From: Cymbomonas tetramitiformis
Lineage: Eukaryota > Chlorophyta > Pyramimonadophyceae > Pyramimonadales > Pyramimonadaceae
DNA length: 39,741 nucleotides
Assembly (NCBI GenBank): GCA_001247695.2
Contig: LGRX02024658.1
Span: 1-39,741, forward strand
Direction: 5' to 3'
Made by a program: the position numbers and the translations under genes. Below are positions 18,523-29,196 of this stretch, in pieces. The notes below the pieces were generated by a model, which did not search any database, was not told the origin of the DNA, and saw only the letters and a program-made list of their open reading frames with translations. The first letter of the stretch is position 1. Each line of letters starts with the position of its first letter.

Positions 18523-21327
18523 ATGGCAGCATCTACTAGAGCTCGCAAACGCCTATTGAGGGATTCCGACTTGGACGCCTCGATACGGCTTCTGGATGCG
18601 GTTCGGGACACTCCGACCGCTAGCACCCCACCTGTGGTGCCCCCTGCTGCTTCCAGCAACACCGACGCTGCTGTCGCGTTGCGGAAGAACCTGGTCGACC
18701 AACATGCCACGGTCAGGGAACATTTCCTATGGGGATTGACCGGCCTGGGGCCGACTGAAGTCCTCAAAAACGGACCCTGGCCGATGGTGGGCCGAAATGA
18801 TTTTATTGGGTGGGCCGATTCACGCGATAGCAAATTTGTTGATTAAATTGGCTGGGTCACGTGGCCGAAAGCTGGCCGAGTCTCGATTGGGCGCTCTTCT
18901 TCAACAGTTATCCACGAAATACGCACTTTTCGTTACATTAGCCAAACTGGTGCGTAGAAAATATTGAAAGCGACTTTACAATAATGAGGGGGGTTTTACG
19001 TTCATAGTTTAGAGATAGATGCATCCGAAATCGACAAGAAGTAGTGGGTCATCTTACACGAGCATTTGAAGGGAAATAAGTACTGGCCGATCTGGCCGAC
19101 GTTTGGCCGAAAGAAATGAGATTCCTGGCCGGCCTGGCCGAAAGCGGGCCTAAACGTTTTGAAAAAGCGGGCCGATTGTCATTTTGAGAGGAAATGCTCC
19201 CTGGCCACGGTTGACGCGGTGTACAAAGGGCGCTTGCATCGGGCTTGGGCCAAGGGTATCCGCGAGGATATCCTTGGTTCCAAGAAACATCATTATCGCG
19301 GTACTGACGACGCCGACCGCCTCTCCGAGTTGGTGGTGCAGCTTCGGACCGAGTTTCAGTCCGCTGGGCTGGACTTGGCCCCCTTTGACCTCGACGACCC
19401 CACCTCTCTGGTTATCGAGAAGGTTAATGGGCTCCTCTATGACGTCTTGGCCCTCGTCGTGGAGCGGAACTCTGTGGCTGACACCTGGCTTCGGGGTACG
19501 GACTCTTCGGCTGACCGAGATGGTCGTCGGGCTCTCATCGACATCATCAAGGGGAGCGTGCCGGCAGCCCTACGCGAGAGCCACCAGCAGGAGCACGCGG
19601 CTCTTCGTTATCCCGCAGGCGTTGACCCGCAGCCGATCTTGGCTCGTGAGCAACGTCTGGTGCGGGATAACCGCGCTCCTGACTGCTGGCGGCCCACCGA
19701 CGAGACCCGCAAGCTCTCGCTGTACAACCGCGCCTCGACCCAATCTTCTACGCGGCGGTGAAGGTGCGTTATCCGCTTGCGGGTGACCTCAGCGGAGTCA
19801 CTCTCCGCTCGCTTCAGGCTCTCGTCGTGGCCATCTTCCAGGCATGGGCACAGTCGGACGATGGGGCGGCAGTGCGTGAGAAGCAGGCGCTGGGGGCGGG
19901 TGAGAAGCCCTCCGCGCTTATCACGTCGTCTGAGTATGCCGTGCTCCTCGACGAGATCGCCGCTTTGAAGGCGCTCGTACAGGGCAATCGTGCGGGCGCG
20001 GCTCAACGGCAACAACAGCAACAATCGCGGGGTAAGCAGCATCCGCGAGGCCATCGGGTGGGTGTGCACGCGGCACCGCCTGTGGGCTTCGACAGGGACA
20101 ACATGAAGGCGAAGCCCCTCTGTCACCGCTGCCGGAAGGCGGGCAAGGGTGACGCCTATCACGCGTACCGCGACTGCCCTCTTGGTGGGCGCCAGCATTC
20201 GTCGTCCACGGCGGCGGCCTTCTGCATTTCTATTGAGGAGGAGGATGCGGAGGGTCTCCACACCCTGGCACTTGTGCAGGTGTTCCAGGAGGCTGCAGAT
20301 GATGGACCTGAGGCCTTCGCCCGTGCGGCGTCGGCTTACGGTCCTCCTGCCGTGCTTTCCGCGGGCAGGGTTGGCGGCATCGACGTGTCGGCCTACAGCT
20401 TCAGCGTGCAGCCTACGGCTGACAGCACGGACGACGAGGACATCTTGCGGCGGCTTGATGCCCTCACCTCTGAGGTTCAGGCCGCCCAAGACAAGGTACA
20501 TTTTACCCATGCATCTCTCATTCCTGGGAGCGGGGCGGAGGGGCATGCGTCGGCTCTGGTGTGTGGCCCTACCGTTGCGGCGGGGATCACACCGGAGGGG
20601 CAGGTTCCGGCAGGTGGTGCGGCGGCATCGGCGTCCGCCGTGCCGGCCCCTGCTATGCCTGTCTCGCAGGTGGAGGATGCGGGGGCCCGCGCCAACTCAA
20701 TCGGCGCGGGTGACCACCACGGAGGCTACATGCGGTGAGTTCGGAGGCTTCGTGCAGACGGTTAATCACGCCGCCGTCCACCCGTCTGACCTGACAGGCT
20801 ATGACACGGACGACTACGAGGATTTCGCGGACGGTACTTTCGCGGTGAAGCCGCGGGCTCCGGCCGGTACTGTCGGGTGCGGTGTGCCGCCTTTCGGCTT
20901 TGTTGGCAAGCCGGCGATCGGGGCTCTCGCGGTGCTTTCCCTCTTCTGCATTTCTTTTGCAGGTGTGGATTTTTCGGCTTCCACGGCTTCTGTTGTGTCA
21001 GCTTCTGTATCGGCTACGGAGATGCCTTCGCCTAGTGGTGATCTCGATTGGGAAACTCCGTCAATTTACTTTACGAATGATTTTGTTGAATCGGTGATGC
21101 CGGCTCAGGGTTTCTTATTGGCTCGCAGTGTGCCGCCACTTCAGTCGCCCGAGCCTCCTGGCAGGCTGAGCTTCCTGGCCTTTCAGGATTTAGCTCAAGC
21201 AGATTTGTGTTACGGCATGGCATCCTATTACGGTATGGCTCTGTGCGAGAGCGGTCCTTTCGGGGATCCCCCCTATGGCATGGGCTTAAGTGGGGCCACC
21301 GTTGGCTTTTATGATGCCGTCGGCTGA
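18523..21327 (+). pseudogene. gag-like polyprotein of element 1, disrupted
   Basis: A gag homologue of the intact copy at 30134-32437. The ATG at 18523 gives MAASTRARKRLLRDSD, parallel to MVASTRATASM in the other element. The frame is interrupted near 18725-19195 by a GGCC-rich insertion, changes frame near 19740 (LYNRA then DPIFYAAVKVRY) and again near 20720. Shared landmarks are AGVDPQ, LDDPT, DGRRAL, a zinc knuckle CHRCRKAGKGDAYHAYRDC at 20121-20177 (C-X2-C-X9-H-X4-C), and a late hydrophobic segment (IGALAVLSLFCISFAG, about 20917-20964). An upstream in-frame leader from 18208 includes hydrophobic residues. The role would be an RNA-binding capsid-type protein; this copy should not make a full product. 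Confidence 0.65.
18725..19195. mobile_element. insertion with repeated TGGCCGA motifs
   Basis: Splits the gag frame between REHF and CSLATVDAVY. It carries about ten TGGCCGA/GGGCCGA words, clustered towards both ends (for example ctggccgatctggccgacg at 19083). CATTTCC at 18721 and GGAAATG at 19190 are inverted at its borders. Clustered subterminal motifs of this sort are typical of DNA transposons; no transposase is encoded. Confidence 0.45.
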
Positions 21328-21651
21328 CCTCTTGATCCCTCTGGAGGCACACCAACATGGTGGTGTGCAGAGCTCCTGTGACCTCAACAACTTCTTCAAT
21401 CTGGTTTATGTTTTCCTTTGACTCCTTTATATTCTTCAATCTGACTTGCTAGCACGGTTCTTTTCACTAGTTTAGCGGGGCCTTACTTGCCCGTATGTTT
21501 CTGCTCACGTGCTACCTAGAGGGTTCCAATTTGTGTATCAGAATAGCACAGTTGGATTAGCAGTTAGGACTTGTCACCCTGGCTCCTGCCCTGGCAGCTT
21601 TACATTTTCTAACTCTCCTAGTCAGTCACCACCCACAGTGCTGGGGCGGTG

Positions 21652-21907
21652 TGCTGAAATCTGTATAGGCAGCCCTGACCGGGAGTCCCGGTGCAGGCCC
21701 CTATGACAGATCTCTAGGACCAACACTGAACTGCTGACTGATTTGTAGGTTCGTGCTGTGACACACGCTGTGTCACAGGTAGGCTAGACTCCGAGACCGT
21801 CCGAGACCGTTCCGGGTATATCTAGCTTAGGGTTTATTTATCTTATACAGTTGATCCACACTGAGTACGGGAATATCTGATATCTGGTGTACTAGGATAT
21901 TCCGGTA
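21652..21907 (+). repeat. 3' LTR of element 1
   Basis: Pairs with 17868-18123. The preceding 30 bases form a hairpin (CACCACCCACAG and CTGGGGCGGTG) where a polypurine tract would be expected. Confidence 0.85.
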
Positions 21908-22225
21908 TTTGGTACCTCGCGAGCGCAGAGCAGAGCTCTTTGCTCACTTCACCAGGCTTATTTTTACGTGCCTTCCCCGCGGAGATTAACTCGTTGGGCT
22001 CAGACACGGGTTAGCGAAAGAAAATCGTAGCAGCAGTTTGCGGAAAGGGCATAAGTAAGACAGGGTTTAAGCATATTTAACAGTACAGGAAGGCGCAAAT
22101 CACGCTGCAAAAAACAACGCGCTTTTACCTTCGCTTTAATCTTCCTCCAGCTTCGAAAAACCTTCAGAAAATATTATATCGATGCTGCGATGATTATGCT
22201 TTTGACATCTACAATTTCTCTTTTG

Positions 22226-22685
22226 GCTTGCTAGCTCGGTGCCTTTCAGTTGTTTAGCGGGTGCACAATGCCCGTCGGTTTCTGCACCTGTGCTAGCTAG
22301 AGGGTTTCCAATTTGTGTTTCAGAATAGCACAGTTGGATTAGCAGTTAGGTCTGTCAACCTGGCTCCTCCCCTGACTTATCTTACATTATCTGACTCTCC
22401 TAGACAGTCACCACCCACAGTGCTGGGGTGGTGTGCTGAAATCTGTATAGGCAGCCCTGACCAGGAGTCCCGGTGCAGGCCCCTATGACAGAATCCTAGG
22501 CCAACACTGGACTACTGACTGATCTATAGGTTCGTGCTGTGACACACGTTGTGTCACAGGTAGGCTAGACTCCGAAACCGTCCGAGACCGTTCCGGGTAT
22601 ATCTAGCTTATGGTTTATTTATCTTGAGAGTTTATCCACACAGTTCGGGAGTTTCTGATATCTGGTGAACTAGGATATTCCAGTA
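22226..22685 (+). mobile_element. 5'-truncated third copy: 3' internal region plus LTR
   Basis: LTR-like 22434-22685 (252 bp, clearly more diverged than the other two) preceded by about 205 bp matching the 3' internal region of element 1 (gcacagttggattagcag in both). The left part is lost, so no target duplication can be read. The 21913-22225 gap before it has no recognisable feature. Confidence 0.8.
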
Positions 22686-22779
22686 TAATAAAACCAAGAA
22701 AGGTAACCTAGAAGACAACATCACGGGTGCAATGGTTAAAAATATTTAGAACCCCCCTTTATTCGATACTCCCATTATT

Positions 22780-23646
22780 TACCAGGTTCGAGGTATCGAT
22801 TATGACTCTTGTCAAGTTTCCGAAATCGTGGTGTAAGTCGGCAACTTTGGCTATATGAGTGCACCCGATAGATTGTGCCAATGTATTTACATTAATAAAC
22901 GCCATCGGTTGTGCCGATATTATGAACAATCGATGCATCGGATCGAATATCGGTGCCAATTGGTAAAACAAACTGCTGCACCATCGCTCAATATCGGAAT
23001 GGTCACAATAGAATGACACTCGCCAGGCTTCGTTGTTCGCCACGAAACTTTGATAAACCGAAACAAGCGGGCTTTCGCGAGCCAACTCGCGAGCGCACCA
23101 CCTACGTCTTTGCACGAATTTCATGTGTGTGGGGGGGCCAATATATGAGTGCGAATGCGAGCGCTCGCAAACCGCTCGCGAACGTTGTGGGGGGATCGTT
23201 AGAGGTTTTCGATGACGAGAAAGTGCCGGAAGCGCACAAAGTCGATCGTTTATGGCTGCTGGAAGTACGGTATGGAGCCGAATCAATTGTATAGCGGGAG
23301 TCTTTCCTTTGGGGATGATTCGGATGAGGTTGTTGTAGGTTGCGACAATCCAGCCGAGGAGGATGGATGTCGTAATCCGGTCCAGGAGGAGAAAGATTGT
23401 TTTCAAAAACACATCCTCTTTCCAGAGGTGCAGAATAAAGTTGTAGACACACAAGAACGGTGGTGTACGCATTTTGCTGAGTTCCCCCACCTGTCAAAGA
23501 TGACTAGGCAGTTTCTAGGCGTGCCAGTTTCCTCTGTTGGTGTTGAGCGTGCCTCCTCTGTTGTCAAAAGCATGCAAGGGGAGGAATGTAGGAGGGCACA
23601 ATCCAACATCCCCATATACCCGCCATGGATTACATATGATAGATAG
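22780..23646 (+). pseudogene. hAT-family transposase relic
   Basis: The plus frame at 23212-23646 holds the hAT C-terminal dimerisation signature: WCTHFAEFPHLSKMTRQFL, then VPVSSVGVERASSVV, which matches the W/Y-P-L-S and P-x-SS-x-xER-x-FS pattern. Upstream, in frames broken by stops, VHPIDCANVFTLINAI (22859-22906) resembles the segment that precedes the C-terminal part in many hAT proteins. The N-terminal zinc finger and first catalytic acid are absent or unreadable. The long minus-strand frame over the same stretch is a shadow. Confidence 0.6.
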
Positions 23647-24128
23647 ATATCGTGTGCATAGCCATGATATATGGGGACCATGCTCCGTTTCAGCTAGTAT
23701 CGAAATCATATTGCGGAAACATAATTATTGCGGGCACATATAGGGTACATATCCATAGTAGCTTCCGACTAGTGAGGTACAAATCCATAGTAGAGATAAA
23801 TCGATACCGTATGTCGGTGCAGAGTGATAACACGTGCATAAGCAATTCTAATCGATTGATAATAACTGTGAAACTCATTATGAATTACTTGGACCGGAAT
23901 GTTCAGGCTATAGGTAATCGGTATCAATCGATCCCTAGGTTGTGATGTCGGAATCGACAAGGTCAAGTGGAGGGAAATCGAAATTAATAAGCCCTTTCCA
24001 AACCGACACCGAAACTTGACAGACACGCAAAGTAATTAATGTTTTCATGGATTTCTCTTTGATTTACGCTCCTGGCCGACAAAAACCTTCCTCTCAAATA
24101 TCACCAGCAAACTCTCAAATGCAACCAA
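23647..24128. other. no gene seen
   Basis: AT-rich sequence with two copies of the word catatccatagtag / caaatccatagtag near 23748 and 23780 and several cgat-rich words. No coding frame is apparent. Confidence 0.4.
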
Positions 24129-24308
24129 ATGTTGCTCACTCCTCTTTGGTGGAACAAGGCGCCAGCCCTGAATGACGACGTTGTGAAATTTTTCCACCGG
24201 AGATATGTTGACTTGTTAAAGAGTGACAATGTTGTATTGTTGTATTGCAGTAATGGAGCGGAGAATTCACGTGATTTTTTGCAAGAGGCACACGGAGCAT
24301 CAAAGTGA
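24129..24308 (+). CDS. small ORF, possible exon
   Basis: Not recognised; 59 codons from ATG with well-mixed composition (MLLTPLWWNKAPALNDDVVK, FFHRRYVDLLKSDNVVLLYC). The frame is open for a further 22 codons upstream. It could be one exon of a larger gene. Confidence 0.3.
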   Translation: MLLTPLWWNKAPALNDDVVKFFHRRYVDLLKSDNVVLLYCSNGAENSRDFLQEAHGASK

Positions 24309-24492
24309 ACAAACACGTTACAGGTCAGAGAAGAAAGACAGCACGCCAGGGTTATTGCCAGTTACGCTGGCTACTTCGTGAAACTTGTGTAGGATATAAA
24401 GTACGATGCAAGTGGCACGACGAACGCCGACGAATTTCGATCTAACTTCCAAGATTAGGGCAACTCTTTCGTAGTGCCTTCGGACAACGATA

Positions 24493-24714
24493 TTGCGTCA
24501 CACGTTGCAAAATAAAGAGGACTCAAACTGGTTGGAGAAAGCAGTTCTAAACCCGAATTTAGAAAACCTCCCAGCAGAAGATTCGAACGAAGTAGAATTT
24601 TTACCACGTTTTGAGCATAGTTCAAGGCAGTGGTTTATTCACAAAAAGAGAAAACAGAACCAGTCGTCACAACGAAAAGAATTTAAAATTCAAAGGCAGT
24701 TTACTGTGCTTTAA
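24493..24714 (+). CDS. short hydrophilic ORF, possible exon
   Basis: Not recognised; 73 codons, acidic then basic (NKEDSNWLEKAVLNPNLENL, HKKRKQNQSSQRKEF). It begins at TTG, so the true start or an acceptor site is unknown. It may belong with the small ORF at 24129 on the same strand. Confidence 0.22.
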   Translation: MRHTLQNKEDSNWLEKAVLNPNLENLPAEDSNEVEFLPRFEHSSRQWFIHKKRKQNQSSQRKEFKIQRQFTVL

Positions 24715-24874
24715 TTAATGAGCGTTTCGGAAGGAGAAGTTTTGCACGTTGTATGGGCGAAGATTGAATACCCAGTGCGATAACCCTCGCCACACGCCAC
24801 GCGCACAGCACCTCAAGTCATTTCGACCAAGTGGGAAAATGCACGCAAACAAGCCGTGACGGGGTCTTCGTCGA

Positions 24875-25511
24875 CTAGCTTGCTGGTGTTGTACTGCGAG
24901 TACTAGAGCGTGCGACCCCATTTGTAACCGAAGCCGCGCGCGAGCCCGGACCCGCGGCATTCCCAGTGGACTGCTTGAGCAGCATGTCCCCTATATGTTT
25001 TCCGGGTAGCTTCATGAAAGAATGCTTTACCTGCAAGCGAAAAAATCGAATAAGAAAACTTCTAAATAAATAATGCTGGCACGCGATATGAAGCAACGTT
25101 CGCCGAACTCACCGTTAAATGAGTCTCGTGCAGCGCCATCCCATCCGAACGGCAGTGCCTTTTGTCCGCTACTGCGGAAAGATCGGTATTTTCTGTTTGG
25201 TTTGCCCAATTATGTTCATTATTTGAGTGATTCCATCCAATATCTCCGGGTAATGTCCCTTGCCTTCTATGCATGGAGGGGTACTTAGGGGATTCCTCGG
25301 ATAGGCCGCCTTGAGTCCCAGGTCCCTTGCCGATGTTTGGAATCCCCCCCTGCAAGGATAATTCAACAAAAAGGCTAAAATTTTCAGAAAAAACAGTGGA
25401 ATAATAAACTATTTCAAGCAGGTCTTGTATGAAGGCTGCAGGTGCACTATTTCGGAACAAAGGGGTTACCTTGTATCGCGACAGAATCTCAACAGTTCTA
25501 CTATCCGACAT
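24875..25511 (-). CDS. unrecognised three-exon gene, about 144 residues
   Basis: Not recognised. Exons 25511-25470, 25349-25113 and 25030-24875. Donors are CAAG|GTAACC and ACG|GTGAGT, acceptors CCTTGCAG and GCTTGCAG. Introns are 120 and 82 bp, both phase 0, and each exon is an exact codon multiple (14, 79 and 52 codons including stop). The start ATG gives MSDSRTVEILSRYK. The body is polar, with His/Asn-rich stretches (GWNHSNNEHNWANQTEN) and a Ser/Thr/Arg end (RSSTRSTTPAS). No domain, signal peptide or membrane segment is visible. An additional 5' exon cannot be excluded. Confidence 0.5.
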
Positions 25512-25796
25512 ATTGCTTTTTTAACAGATGACAAGGTAGCCCGTGCGTTAGAATATGAAGAGGTGTTCGAAATGTTAGTTTTGCACTGGAAACTATGTGT
25601 GCATGAATGGTATGTGTGTATTGGAGCAGGCCAGACTTAGAACTTATGAAATTCTCAAGCTGCAGAAGTGAACACATCACCAGGTTGTCTATGAACTTAA
25701 GTTTAATAAACATGTGTTCAACGATGGGTACAGTTGGCCGCGTTTGTCATCAACTATCAACTGATCAACTAGGTGTAGGCGGGTGTACCCTTGGGG

Positions 25797-25974
25797 TGCC
25801 CAACTAAAGTTGAGCCGTCCAATGTTTTCAGATCGGAAACATCGGAAGGTCCGAAGAGATTCCTGGGGAACAACAAAGGAATGGATCATATTTTGATCTC
25901 TGGAATCGTATATGGACTGTCGGATTCGGAAAATTGCCACTGTTAAAAATGAACGGACCAGTTTAAGTTGGGCA
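25797..25974. mobile_element. possible MITE with TGCCCAACT termini
   Basis: TGCCCAACTAAAG at the left and TTTAAGTTGGGCA at the right are inverted repeats 178 bp apart. GTGTACCCTT occurs directly on both sides (25783 and 25981) but not flush with the termini. No coding capacity. The rest of 25512-26300 shows no gene. Confidence 0.4.
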
Positions 25975-26304
25975 GCTCTAGTGTACCCTTATTAGGGCGC
26001 CCCTTTTTACAGTGTAGAAGTACGTGACAATTCCGGCGTACAACACAGGCGGGCGAGCGGGTTTTAATAGTGGGAATCGTTAACACTGGGCGTAACACTT
26101 AGCCCCATACGGAAGGCATGGACGCACCTATATTGGGGCCTTGGGAGCGGGCAAGCACCCCTTTCCAAGCACCGCCCTCCAAGCACCGCCCCTCCATGGT
26201 GACGATATGAGATCACGCGGTGGCAATATGATATCATATCGAAATGTTGTGGTGATACGAAATATTGCGGATTCATGAATTGTAGCGCGGGTGAAGTGAA
26301 ATAG

Positions 26305-26450
26305 CGTGAGAAAGGAGGAAGAGGAAAATGGGAGAGGAAAAGGAAAAGGAAAAGGGAAAGGGGAAAGGGGAAAGAAACGAAGAAAGAAAGAAGAAAAACT
26401 AGAGGAGGCGAGGGGGAGAGGGAAAAAGTATGGAGGGAGGGGCAGGAACC
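26305..26450. repeat. A/G-only tract
   Basis: About 140 bases of nearly uninterrupted purine on the plus strand, with ggaaaa and gaaagg units. Such tracts can adopt triplex forms, and ORFs over it are not genes. Confidence 0.8.
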
Positions 26451-26499
26451 CCCCCCCGCAATCCGCGACCCCCATATGCCGGGAGGCAGCGCTCCGAAA

Positions 26500-26995
26500 A
26501 TCGCAGGATCCGATATACGGCAGGATCGTGGCATATTCAGCATGCCTCTACCTACCGCAACTTAAAATATTTGTACATTCAGCAGGATACAATTTTCAGC
26601 AGCATGCTGTATTTTTCACATCGGGATATATTGTGCCTGTATTATTTCCTGCAGCACAATGACATACTCCCTGCAACACGGTGGTAGGATGTGGCAGGAT
26701 GGCATATACAGCATGAGTGCATGACTTTAGCTACCGCGGCTTCTAATATTTGTACATTGTGCATCATACATTTTAAAGCCGAATGTTGTATTATTCACTA
26801 CAATATATATCATGGCCATCTTATTCCCTGCAACAGGATGACATATTCCCTGCAGCACTACGATGGCACCCTGCAGCACGGTTAAATATTTACTGCAACA
26901 GGGTAAATTGTTTACTGCGGCAAGGTAAAATGTTTATAATGGAGCAGGGTAACATGTTTACTGCAGCAACATGACATGTTCATTGCAGTAGGGTC
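26500..26995. repeat. diverged 180-bp duplication followed by CTGCAGCAGGGTAA-type units
   Basis: ggcatattcagcatg at 26529 and ggcatatacagcatg at 26701 start two diverged copies of about 175-180 bp. From 26880 a shorter word (gtttactgcagcagggtaa and variants) repeats four or five times. 26996-27140 shows nothing further. Confidence 0.65.
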
Positions 26996-27143
26996 CAATA
27001 TTTCCGGGAGGGACTTGCCCCCATTAATTTACACTGCAAGGAGTGATATATAATGCACTACGATTTGTCCAGCTGTCGCCACAACCGTCGAGCCATTTCA
27101 TATATGTTCAACTACATCAGTTGCCATTAATTCTTAGCGGATG

Positions 27144-27238
27144 GCGGAATGCCCGGATGCCCGGATGCCCGGATGCCTGAATGCCCGGATGCCCGGATGC
27201 CTGAATGCCCGGATGCCCGGATGCCCGGATGCCTGAAT
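27144..27238. repeat. 8-bp minisatellite ATGCCCGG/ATGCCTGA
   Basis: About twelve 8-bp units, mostly atgcccgg with every third or so changed to atgcctga. The next 300 bp (27240-27550) hold no recognisable gene. Confidence 0.9.
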
Positions 27239-27554
27239 CCCACTCGGGACCAAAGATCGCCTTGGATCCCTGATGTGAGATGAGACTTTCAGCCCCCCCC
27301 ATAAGGTGGGGGGCAGTCACACTCTCTCTGATCACCCCTTGACCCGAGGTGCCACGTCAGCTTGCTTCCGCCAGTTCGTTCCGCGATAATAAAACCTCAA
27401 AGTTATTTTATTATCTCATCTTAGTCTGCAGTGAATTGCGGTGTCACTCCCTGCTAGTGCTTCCGCCAGTCTAATATATAATATATATTAGCCTTTTCTG
27501 TTAGGTTATCGGTCCACCATCTTTGGTGTGGCATCCTTTTCTCGGCAACTTTGA

Positions 27555-27622
27555 TCACGCACGTAACCCGCACGTAACCCGCACGTAACCCGCACGTAAC
27601 CCGCACGTAACCCGCACGTAAC
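27555..27622. repeat. 11-bp tandem repeat CGCACGTAACC, six copies
   Basis: Exact 11-bp units that run straight into the terminal repeat of the element starting at 27623. Confidence 0.9.
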
Positions 27623-27835
27623 CAAGGTTGGCAATTCAGATTCAGAATCGGAATTCAGAGTTCAGATCGGAATTCAGATCGTAACGTAATTCAGACAAAT
27701 TCAGACAAATTCAGATGAAAATACGGTTTAAGCCTATTGGAGCCATAATAACAACCACACGAGGCGCGCGGCGAGAGGTAGGGACCTACGACAGGTCCCG
27801 AGGGACCTTCTACAGGCCTTGAGGGAGCAGAGGGA

Positions 27836-28071
27836 CCCGTGGTGAAATGGCTTGAGCTGAAATGTATGAGCCGTGGGTTTAGAGTTTAGGGTTTAGGGAT
27901 TAGGATTTAGGGCATAGGGTCTAGGATTTATATAGCCTTAAACCCTAATTCCTAAACCCACAGCTCATACATTTCAGGAACTGTGGGTTTAGGGTTTAGG
28001 GTTTAATGGGTTGAACTCTAAACCCTAAACCCACAGCTCCTACAGTTTAGCTCAAGCCATTTCACCACGGG
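27836..28071. repeat. foldback with interstitial telomere-like repeats
   Basis: CCCGTGGTGAAATGGCTTGA at the left and its complement at the right (ending CCACGGG) are arms of about 50 bp. The interior has TTTAGGG-type units on the left half and CCCTAAA-type units on the right half, in opposite orientation. More CCCTAAA units follow to 28170. These are not a chromosome end. Confidence 0.7.
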
Positions 28072-28209
28072 TAAACCCTTAAACCCTAAACCTAAAACCC
28101 TAAATACGGCAGTAGGTGTGCTTGTCAAGGAAACCCCAATTCGAAACCCTAATACGCGAAACCCTAAACCAGGGGCGGGGGGGGGAGGGGGTTGCATATT
28201 GAAGCAGTG

Positions 28210-28735
28210 TCGCAGTGTCGCAGAGCCTCCGAGATTTTTGGAGGTCTCCAAAGTGTGATCATAGACCGCATCACCGCAAGTCCTGAAATATCATCCTATG
28301 GGTCATAACGGCATCCTAGCATGTTGGGGTGCCCTCGGGTGCACTCAATTCGTCGTATCGAGGCGGGAATGGCCTCTTAAATGAATACCAGGTCCGTTGT
28401 GGGGCCTCGAAGACCTCCAGAGGTCTCCACCGTGTGACTAGAGACATCGTAAGTCCCAAACGATCGTATATGGATCATGAGGACATCCTAACATGTTGGG
28501 GTGCTCTTGGGTGCGTCCAATTCATCGCATCGTGAGGCGGGAATGGCCTCTTAGATGAATACCAGGTCAGCTGCCGAGCCTCGGAGACCTCCAGAGGTCT
28601 CCAAAGTGTGACCAGAGGCCGTGGTAAGTCCCAAAAGATCGGCTATGGGTCATAATGGCATCCTAGCATGTTGGGGTGCCCTTGGGTGCGTCCAATTCAT
28701 CGCATCGAGGCGGGAATGGCCTCTTAGATGAATAC
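28210..28735. repeat. three tandem copies of a 172-175 bp unit
   Basis: atgttggggtgc recurs at 28321, 28493 and 28668, and gaggcgggaatggcctctta closes each unit. Divergence is roughly 10-20 percent by eye. The spacer 28839-29191 shows no gene. Confidence 0.85.
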
Positions 28736-29196
28736 GCCACTCATATTCAGACATATTCAGGTTATTCAGACAATTACGTTCAGATTTCGACATTCAGATC
28801 GGAATTCATATCGGAATTCAGATGACTTGCCAACCTTGTGTCCCACAACTCAAGTTATACGAGTTCGAAATGCGACAAAACTGTATCACCGACGCGCCTG
28901 TAGCCATATTGCACCCCGCAAATACCTTTCAGACATCTCCAAACATCCCCCCATACGTTCGAAAAACTTAAAGTACTCAGGTTAAGGAACCGCTGAAAGA
29001 AATCCTCACCTCCATTGCTGCCCATCGCTTGATTTCTCAGCGACCCCAACTCGTCACATCAAGCAGAGTAAGTCGAGCCAGAAAGGAACTTCATGGGGAT
29101 GTTAAGGAGCACCCTCGAGGTTTCAGTATATCGTGGACCGCTTAATCAACGAACTTTCCTAATAGCTGAATATTATATGCTGCGCGCGGTAACAAT

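Larger units (their letters stand above)
17868..21907 (+). mobile_element. gag-only LTR retrotransposon, element 1
   Basis: Two 256-bp LTRs (17868-18123 and 21652-21907) differ at about two positions by eye and are flanked by the 5-bp duplication TTTGG (17863-17867 and 21908-21912). LTRs start TGCTGAAATC and end CCGGTA. TGGCCCCA at 18129, five bases after the LTR, is a candidate primer-binding site. The only coding content is a gag-like frame; no protease, reverse transcriptase, RNase H or integrase motif is present. This matches the description of TR-GAG-type non-autonomous elements and implies mobilisation by another element. Confidence 0.85.
27623..28838. mobile_element. probable hAT-type non-autonomous element
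   Basis: CAAGGTTGGCAA at 27623-27634 and TTGCCAACCTTG at 28827-28838 are perfect 12-bp inverted termini of a form common in hAT elements. Just inside each end are clusters of TTCAGA and atcggaattca words (27640-27715 and 28745-28822). An 8-bp target duplication is not visible, perhaps because the left flank is a tandem array. The interior holds a telomere-like foldback and a 173-bp tandem array, no transposase. Confidence 0.5.

Noticed and set aside
19184..19786. 200-codon ORF in an alternative frame of element 1
   Set aside because: It overlaps the frame that aligns with the gag of element 2; the alternative reading has no counterpart there.
22759..23490. 243-codon minus-strand ORF
   Set aside because: It is antisense to the hAT relic, whose conserved dimerisation motif is on the plus strand.
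26064..26543. Pro/Phe/Ser-rich minus-strand ORFs
   Set aside because: They are translations of the complement of an A/G-only tract.
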